Shown piece after piece: positions 58,101 through 64,000 of a stretch of DNA of 64,000 nt. Made by a program: the position numbers and the translations under genes. Origin of the DNA: Vermamoeba vermiformis (lineage: Eukaryota > Tubulinea > Echinamoebida); contig JBEWZL010000263.1 in assembly GCA_045837725.1 (NCBI GenBank), positions 1 to 64,000 of the forward strand, written 5' to 3'. Position 1 is the first letter of the stretch. The number at the start of each line of letters is the position of its first letter. The notes beneath the pieces are model-generated. The model did no database searches. It was not told the DNA's origin and saw nothing but the letters and a program-made list of their open reading frames with translations.

Positions 58101-59644
58101 GAAGACGAGACTCATCGCCTGCGGTCAAGCCTGCACGTGCTAATCCAAACGTGACAGTGCTGTCTCCGACCAAGGTCTTCCCTGACGGCGTGGATTACAC
58201 TCAGCCGCGCGTCAAGAGAGGTTCGGGCTCGTCTTCAACGGCCTCAACTACAAGCCAGCCCCACAGCCAAGACTTCAACTACGAGCATCAAGAGCGAAAG
58301 AAGAGATACGCATACTCAGACAACAATATGAACAATAACAATCCTTTGTCAACTTCTCAAAACATGAAGAGCAAGCGAAATTTGAATTACAGTTTTGAGT
58401 CGAACGACGAAGATGACGAGCGGTACCTGTCGAGCAGTAGCACGCACAGTGGACATCATTACAATCCTCCTCTTCAACGAGGACACGTGGCACATACTCC
58501 ACGAAGTCAGAGCAGCAATCATTCTGACGTGGTAATGAACTTGCGGGAGAGTTATTCTCCGATCTCCATGCCACCTTCACCGCGCTACCCACCCATTGGT
58601 GTGTCGAGCTCTTATATGAACTACACACCGACTTCGACACCGACCAATGCCCCGCCTCAACCTTTCGCTCAAGGCAGCTTCCAACAGCGACACCTGATGA
58701 TGCAGGGACAACTGCCTCCTCTTCAAATCCCTCCATCACACAACGTGAACTTCAATCAAGGTCCTCCTAGTTTGAGCACGAGCACGAGTGCCAGCAGTAG
58801 CAACACGAACAACCCGGCTGTGCAATATCAAAGCAGCTTCGAAGAGGCATCGATCGAGATGGCCATTGAAGCCGCGCTCAGCAAGATCCAAGAGATGCTC
58901 AACGACTCGCTGCACAAGAAACAACTCGTCATTGACCGCATGCGTAGTGACGCCAGTCAAAGCCAGCGTTTGATTGATTCGCTCAACGATCAATTGAACA
59001 GTCTTACCTTGCAGAGCAACACCTTGCGCCTGGAGAACGAACAGCTCAAGATTGCTTTGCGTGACAAGGACCAAAGCGAGCTCGCGTCGTTTACTGACCC
59101 GAACATCGACCAGCTGAGCAAAGAAGAACTGTTAGTCAAGTACAAGACCCTCTTGACCAGTCTCTCAGCCCAACAGATGGAGCCTCGAACACAGTTCTTC
59201 CAAGCCCTCGCCACTCAGCGCAAGAAGTCCCAAGAAGAGCTCGAAGAGTTGCGCAACACCCGTCAACAACTGCACCAAGAAGTACGCAACCTCGAGGACA
59301 AGAAGAATAAGCTCGACGATGACCTCGAGAATCGCACGGTGAATGACGCTTTGTTCTCGAAGCTCAATGCACTGTTGACCAATGCAGTCAAGGTGGCCAA
59401 CAACCAACACGCCAAACAGATGCGCATCGACTTGAACCAACAAAAGTTGTTGCAGCGACTGCAAGAAGAGGAAGAGCGCAACAGAGAGCTGCAGGTCAAG
59501 CTCAAAAACAACAGTCACGAGTTCACTGAGGCCTTGCTCTCGATGCAGCGCAAGTTGTTGAAACGAACAAAGCAATTCCACGAAGTGAAGCGACAACTCA
59601 AGCTCTTGAACCACGAGCTGACTCACGTGACTCATCGGGACTAG
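55172..59644 (+). CDS. C2-domain protein with long C-terminal coiled coil
   Basis: Exon 1 encodes a C2-like module (YFVVVEVENHNNASYLKATK; VFQFTITQ). Further exons add a second (LWYDTLYVEVDNKEMNDEVG; ILAKFIIPTAKLVPGEQYNI) and probably a third (RKLKLTLYRKKEPP; EAAQVIFSGYATIPFSDVGD). A large last exon (about 57645-59644) holds a Ser/Pro/Asn-rich disordered region and then about 260 residues of heptad-rich coiled coil (EEASIEMAIEAALSKIQEML to the end). This suggests a peripheral membrane or cytoskeletal scaffold, with C2 modules for membrane or partner contact and the coiled coil for self-association. I cannot place it in a named family. The intron near 57044-57097 is set to 54-56 bases ending CAAAG, because the nearer TTTAG acceptor breaks the frame. 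One intron (55706-56028) is unusually long. Confidence 0.75.
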
Positions 59645-60103
59645 ATCTGAAGTTCAGTTCAATCATTGGATCCACCTTGGCAGTTTTGAAACACTTTTGT
59701 GTTTGCAGCCAGTGGATCCGTAAGAAGCTTTCGGAGGTTTCCTCACCAAACACGTTTGCTAAGAATGGATTTATCAAATCCTGCGGAGTATATATCAACA
59801 TAATAGCGACACCAACCCAGCACCCCACTCATTTGCCCTGTAAAATTACAACTACGATGTACATATGCTAATTTATTAACCCACCACCCAACCCCACCAC
59901 TGTACTGGCACTGTGGCCCTGTCTTAAGAACAGAGTGCAGTGCTGTGCAGCTTGTATTGTATTGAATAAAAATTGTTCAATGAACACCCGCGCAAACTCG
60001 ATCTGCACACCTGAATACGATACTATAAACACTGAGATTTATTCGAGCAACTTAAATAACTATATTATATATTGACGACATTATGCTACTGTTGTCTAGT
60101 TTT
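59645..60103. other. Intergenic region between converging genes
   Basis: A 459-base gap between the stops of the C2/coiled-coil gene and SFT2, so it should hold both 3' ends. It contains an AATAAA (near 59964) and a C-rich tract near 59880-59930. No coding exon is credible. Confidence 0.45.
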
Positions 60104-60884
60104 TTACACCATGCCTTTGACGCAACCACAAACCATTCTTTGAGCGAATGGAATGTAGCTCATAACGTACCAGGCAAAGGCGAGGAATTGAATAATGACC
60201 ATGAGAATCGTCAATAACATAGCACCAAGCTGTATAATAACGAGGGTATATAACCTGTAACATTATTGATTGGCAAAATGTGCACTTACGTAAATGGCAG
60301 AGAACAAAGTCAAACCGAGTGCAATGAAGAAAAGCAAAGGTGAAATTACACGTGAGGCTTGGAACATGCTCTTCAATTGTTTTAAAGGTCCAACCAAGAA
60401 TGAGGTGCTGTTTGGAGGTGAAATCCATCAATAAATAGAAACATGAAAGACTTGCCATTTAAGTACTTACGATAAAATCAAAGCAAGATTACCGAAACTG
60501 TAGAGTATGGCGAATATAATGGGCACGGCAATGAAGAAAGTTGACTGATCGCAAAAAATTTAATGACGTGGGAACGAGGCAATATGGCTTATACTTACAA
60601 CCATAATCAGCAAAAATGCAAGGATGGCGCATACAACAGTACCAGTAATTCTCTAATGAAAATAAAAAATAAATAATTTTTTTCCTAATTTTCAATAATA
60701 AATAACCGAATAATTCATTATTGCAATAGCCTAATATCCATCATCATATTACGTACCTGTTTGTAACTCAATGAAGGACAGCAGCTCTCGTTTTGAGTCG
60801 CTCCAGTCAATTCACCAAACCATGTCGTGGGGAGCCTCCTCCTTCGTCACCACCAGATCCGATAGCTCTTTTTAATGAGTCCAT
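60104..60884 (-). CDS. SFT2: SFT2-family vesicle transport membrane protein, with one apparent frame change
   Basis: SFT2 proteins are small four-helix membrane proteins of the Golgi and endosomes, first found as partners of the t-SNARE Sed5. The exons give a Gly-rich N-terminus (MDSLKRAIGSGGDEGGGSP), then TWFGELTGATQNESCC, helices ITGTVVCAILAFLLIMV and FFIAVPIIFAIFYSFGNLAL, the family hallmark STSFLVGPLKQLKSMFQASR, LLFFIALGLTLFSAIYL, and FLAFAWYVMSYIPFAQRMV. The N-terminal part and the rest lie in different frames across a run of four identical bases at about 60829-60832; no intron fits. A homopolymer-length error is the simplest explanation. Confidence 0.87.
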
Positions 60885-62290
60885 TTATTGTGTATTGTAT
60901 TCTATTAATGTGACAAGCGTTGTTTCGCTCGTTGGGTTAGCAGGTTAAATACCAGCACGAACAATTTCAAAACTTCTTTCGATTTTTCGTTGCCAGTCTC
61001 ATTTGCGAACAGCGCTACAAAACAAAAGATATATTTGAGTGCTAATATTGTAAGGTAGCGAGCATTATTAATGTTGCTAAAGAAAGATCTTGAGGTCACA
61101 AACACTTCCCATCTCCGCAAGTGGCATTTACAACGAAGCAATAATATACACTCGTAATTATGCAAAATTCACACGTTATGCGGAGATCAAATTGCGATTG
61201 GAGATGACGCTGCAGCTTCTGTTCAGTTAAATAATACTTGTTATTTTATTGAAACATTTCCCTTTTGGTTTTATAATTATCCGACTGGTGAAAGGTAAGA
61301 GGATGCACTACGGTAAAATATGATTTTATATCGTTGAGAAGATGCTATTATTTTTCAATCTACGAATCAACACAAACTTCGGCACCCCTTCAACTTACAC
61401 TATTAATTTTAGGTACACGGTATCTCTTTGATTCGATTTGATGCTGTCGCGGGTCATTGAACTCAGATTCCGCTTGAACTTGTTTTAATTCGTGGTGCAA
61501 GATCCCGGCATCAAAGCGGCTTAATTCAATCGCTACAAAACATATAAACTGACGGCGTATGGCCTTAATCTGCTTTGTGGGTGCGTATATCAACGAAGAG
61601 AGATTTCTCGTAGAATTGAACCGGTTTTGAAGTCGCTAACTCGATGTATCAGCCCTACAATAGGAAAATTGCTGGATCCGAGTGAATTTCTACATCAAAT
61701 ATCTTGCTCGAAGATACTCACTGCTAAATAGCCGGCTGCTCTTGGGCAAATATCTGGACGATCTGCGATCCGGGTATTGCGATCCACCTATCACTCCAAT
61801 TCCGCTTCTTGATCGTGCAACATGATACAACACGATATTAGCGCAACCGTACTGGTACGTTCACCGAAACACAGCACGTTATGAAAACAAAGCGAGTTTC
61901 AAATCGACAAAATTAAATCGCAGCGCAAATGTTGGTGAATAGGAATCGCGAAGGGTAGAACTGGTATGAATTTCTCAGATTATTTCATGATACACGCACG
62001 TGCTTCATTAAGGCCAACATGCGATGAAAACCACCATGAACAGGTTTTTTCACGGAAAGTTGCTAAAACAGGTTTAATGAATTGAAATTTCTCATGAATT
62101 CGGGCGACAACTGGAGTAATTAACGAAGGTTTTTTGATTTTGGCGCTGCGCCAGAGACATAAAAAGTCGCTTTTGCTTCTTAACATTTCAACAAACGAGT
62201 CCGAGCAAGGAACACGAAAGAAACACTTTGTTAAATATTTTTTTTCTGGTCCCTGTACATATCTTTTTATTTATTTATTTATAACTCATA
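60885..62290. other. Longest gene-free stretch in the window
   Basis: About 1.4 kb between the divergent starts of SFT2 and the partial gene at 62291. A minus-strand frame at 61390-61593 has no domain and looks fortuitous. Several partly inverted A/T-rich runs are present, but I see no tRNA, tandem repeat or mobile-element ends. It could hold an unrecognised RNA gene, a larger regulatory region or a diverged exon set. Confidence 0.4.
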
Positions 62291-64000
62291 ATGCAAGCCG
62301 TCACAGTCCCCAAACGCGATAAGGTCCTCTTGGAGCGAAAGGGAGTGGATGCGACTACGACAATCTTCATCGAAAAAGGACGCACAGAGCCTCGTCGCGA
62401 CACTATCTTCTTAGAGTACCTCAACAACAACACTGGCGATGCTATTCGCGTGGCCAATCACAACAATCAGATTGCTAAGATCGTCAGCTTCATTCAACAA
62501 TGCATGGCTGGTCAAGTCAACTTGCCTTCGAACGAGCGAGCAATCTTCGAGCTCGAGAAGTGGAACGCAGACATGGACAAGTACGTGCTCGAGCACCCCA
62601 ACCTTGGTACTGCCATCACTCGCACTATCGAAGACGCCCAGAACGTTTTGCGCGCCTTCATCCCAGTGATCCGCAACATCAACAAGGGTGATCACTTCCA
62701 AAAACTCACTCATTACGCTGCATTAGAAGCCTATTCTGCCGCCAAGGCCAAGTAAGTACTCGCGATGCAAATCGTTTCAGAAAGGCGATCTATTTTTAGA
62801 TGAAATTTCAGTACTTTATTTTGGTCGCCTCCCAAACAAGCAACTTTCAGACCTATTCAATCAAGTGTGTTAATCATGTTTGTTACAGCGAGAACAAGGT
62901 TCGCACCTCCAAGAAGACACGAGTTGTCAGCCGCCGCGAATCCAGACGAGCTCAAAAAGATGCTCGTCGTATGGGCAAAGGTCTGAGTGTCGCTGCTAAG
63001 CAATTGGTGCTTAACCGCAAGATGAGACGCATGGTTCTTGACTTGGTCGACATCATTCAAGATATCATTTATGCTGGTATGGGCAAGAAGGACAAGACTC
63101 AAACCACCGTCACTGAGACCACCCAAACTACTACTCAGACCACCACTCAAACGGTCGCCACTACCATGCCTTATGTCTCTATGACTCCCTCTACTGACAT
63201 GAATGCTCAAGCCACCGTTACCACTACTGGTTATGATGGCAGCGTTCTCGTCGAGAGATTGCCCGTGCAACCTTTGCCCACCACTGGCTACGCCTCAGAA
63301 GTCTACGTTGCACCTGTTGCACCTGTTCAAATGTCTGAGACCATCATTCAAAACATCACCACTGAAGGTCAACAACCTCAAGTCGGCTCCACCATCACTC
63401 AATCCAAGGTCATGCGCAGAATCTCCCCTGAGCACCGCAAGGAATTGGCTCGCAGAATGTTGCGCATCTTGACTGAATTGAACAAACACGACGATGTTGC
63501 CCGCGGTATCCGCTCCATGATCAAGTTGATTGACGTCGGTGTCAACCTCGCCTCCAAGAACACCAAGAAGGTCGCCCACAAGGGCAGCGAGCTCAAGGAA
63601 ACCAACTTGCGTCTTGCTTGGGACGAATTGATGGCTCTCTTCGGCTACTTCGCTCCCAACGGCGACATGAAGCTCATCCTCAGAGACAGCAAGCACCTCA
63701 TCAACTCTTTCCGCAAGGACGAGCGCACTCGCCACATTTTGCGCGAGTTCCGCGACTTGATTGAAAGCAGCTTGAAGCATCCCGATCGTGTCAACGAAGA
63801 GGAACTTGTTTTGCGCATTGAGCGTCTCATCGACGATACCACCAACTTGACTGAAGACTACGTCAACAGATCTCGCGCTGTCTTGAAGCTCTGGGGTCGT
63901 CTCTTCAAGAACATCGAGCGCGATGAAGAGTTGTTGCGCTTGCAATCTTCCATCAACCGCTTCTTCGAGAACATCTTCCCCGTCCAGCACGGCCGCCCTG
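62291..64000 (+). CDS. Large helical protein, 3' end beyond the window; possible HAM1-like
   Basis: Exon 1 (62291-62754) encodes MQAVTVPKRDKVLLERKGVD onward; after an intron of about 130 bases exon 2 continues in phase from ENKVRTSKKTRVVSRRESRR to the window end. The protein is almost all helical and highly charged, with a Thr/Gln-rich low-complexity tract (63110-63150) and blocks such as PEHRKELARRMLRILTELNK and HILREFRDLIESSLKHPDRV. The helical, Arg/Leu/Asp-rich pattern reminds me of the fungal HAM1-like/DUF5923 group, which precede a lipid-binding tail, but this is a weak impression. Codon choice is strongly biased to C-ending codons in exon 2, suggesting high expression. Its C-terminus would settle the family. 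Confidence 0.6.

Noticed and set aside
57770-59644. The large last exon of the C2/coiled-coil gene as a separate gene starting at its own Met.
   Set aside because: The frame continues upstream through EAAQVIFSGYATIPFSDVGD, a C2-like segment with a clean acceptor, so it is better read as the 3' part of one gene.
61390-61593. A minus-strand 67-codon ORF in the long gene-free stretch.
   Set aside because: No domain, no exon boundaries and no start context that stands out; probably fortuitous.
36-64000. Possible transposons, virus-derived elements, CRISPR arrays, tRNA or rRNA genes.
   Set aside because: No transposase, reverse transcriptase, integrase or capsid-like frames, terminal repeats, regularly spaced repeats or cloverleaf-like stretches were found on reading through both strands.

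Overview
The window is nuclear DNA from a gene-dense eukaryotic microbe. Nearly every gene is split by introns of about 45-60 bases with GTAAGT or GTACGT donors and TAG/CAG acceptors, intergenic gaps are mostly 80-500 bases, and all three standard stop codons are used. The mix of proteins (ankyrin/F-box families, a receptor kinase with a plant-like leucine-rich ectodomain, a Zn2Cys6 regulator, a VIT/VWA/DUF2135 protein, NatD, SERRATE, full exosome, clathrin-adaptor and spliceosome components) suggests a free-living phagotrophic protist. Amoebozoa is plausible, but I cannot settle the lineage from this window.

Layout: 0-3.3 kb holds two tail-to-tail ankyrin/F-box genes. 3.6-8.9 kb holds a Zn2Cys6 regulator divergent from SERRATE/ARS2. 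9.1-14.9 kb holds a GPI-type Cys-rich surface protein, a third ankyrin/F-box gene and a LEG1-family secreted protein. 15-28.9 kb is a run of minus-strand genes: SNF2/F-box ATPase, LRR receptor kinase, type I asparaginase, exosome RRP42 and an NDUFAF7-type methyltransferase. 29.1-35.7 kb is one large plus-strand gene. 37.7-45.5 kb holds NAA40, a cytochrome b5 reductase/b5 fusion, a lipocalin joined to a membrane protein, and an F-box/LRR gene. 45.9-64 kb holds an EGF-type surface protein, AP-1 gamma-adaptin, SmD1, PAM18, an FAD monooxygenase, a C2/coiled-coil protein, SFT2 and a partial helical gene.

The standout is the gene at 29103-35734. By conceptual splicing it encodes one polypeptide of about 1,820 residues: VIT domain, VWA domain, Qa-SNARE motif, Qb-type SNARE motif, R-SNARE motif, a transmembrane segment, then a TPR-like helical region and a DUF2135 domain. 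All three SNARE motifs keep their zero-layer residue (Q, Q, R). I know of no described protein carrying Qa, Qb and R motifs in one chain, nor SNARE motifs inside a VIT/VWA/DUF2135 scaffold. A Rab switch-II-like stretch lies just before the Qb motif.

Other points of interest: a lipocalin spliced to a polytopic membrane domain with a stop codon spanning the splice donor; a LEG1 homologue in a protist; five F-box genes within 45 kb; two GC-AG introns; and three otherwise intact genes each interrupted by one apparent single-base frameshift, which looks more like residual assembly error than three pseudogenes. No tRNA, rRNA, CRISPR, transposon or virus-derived element was seen.
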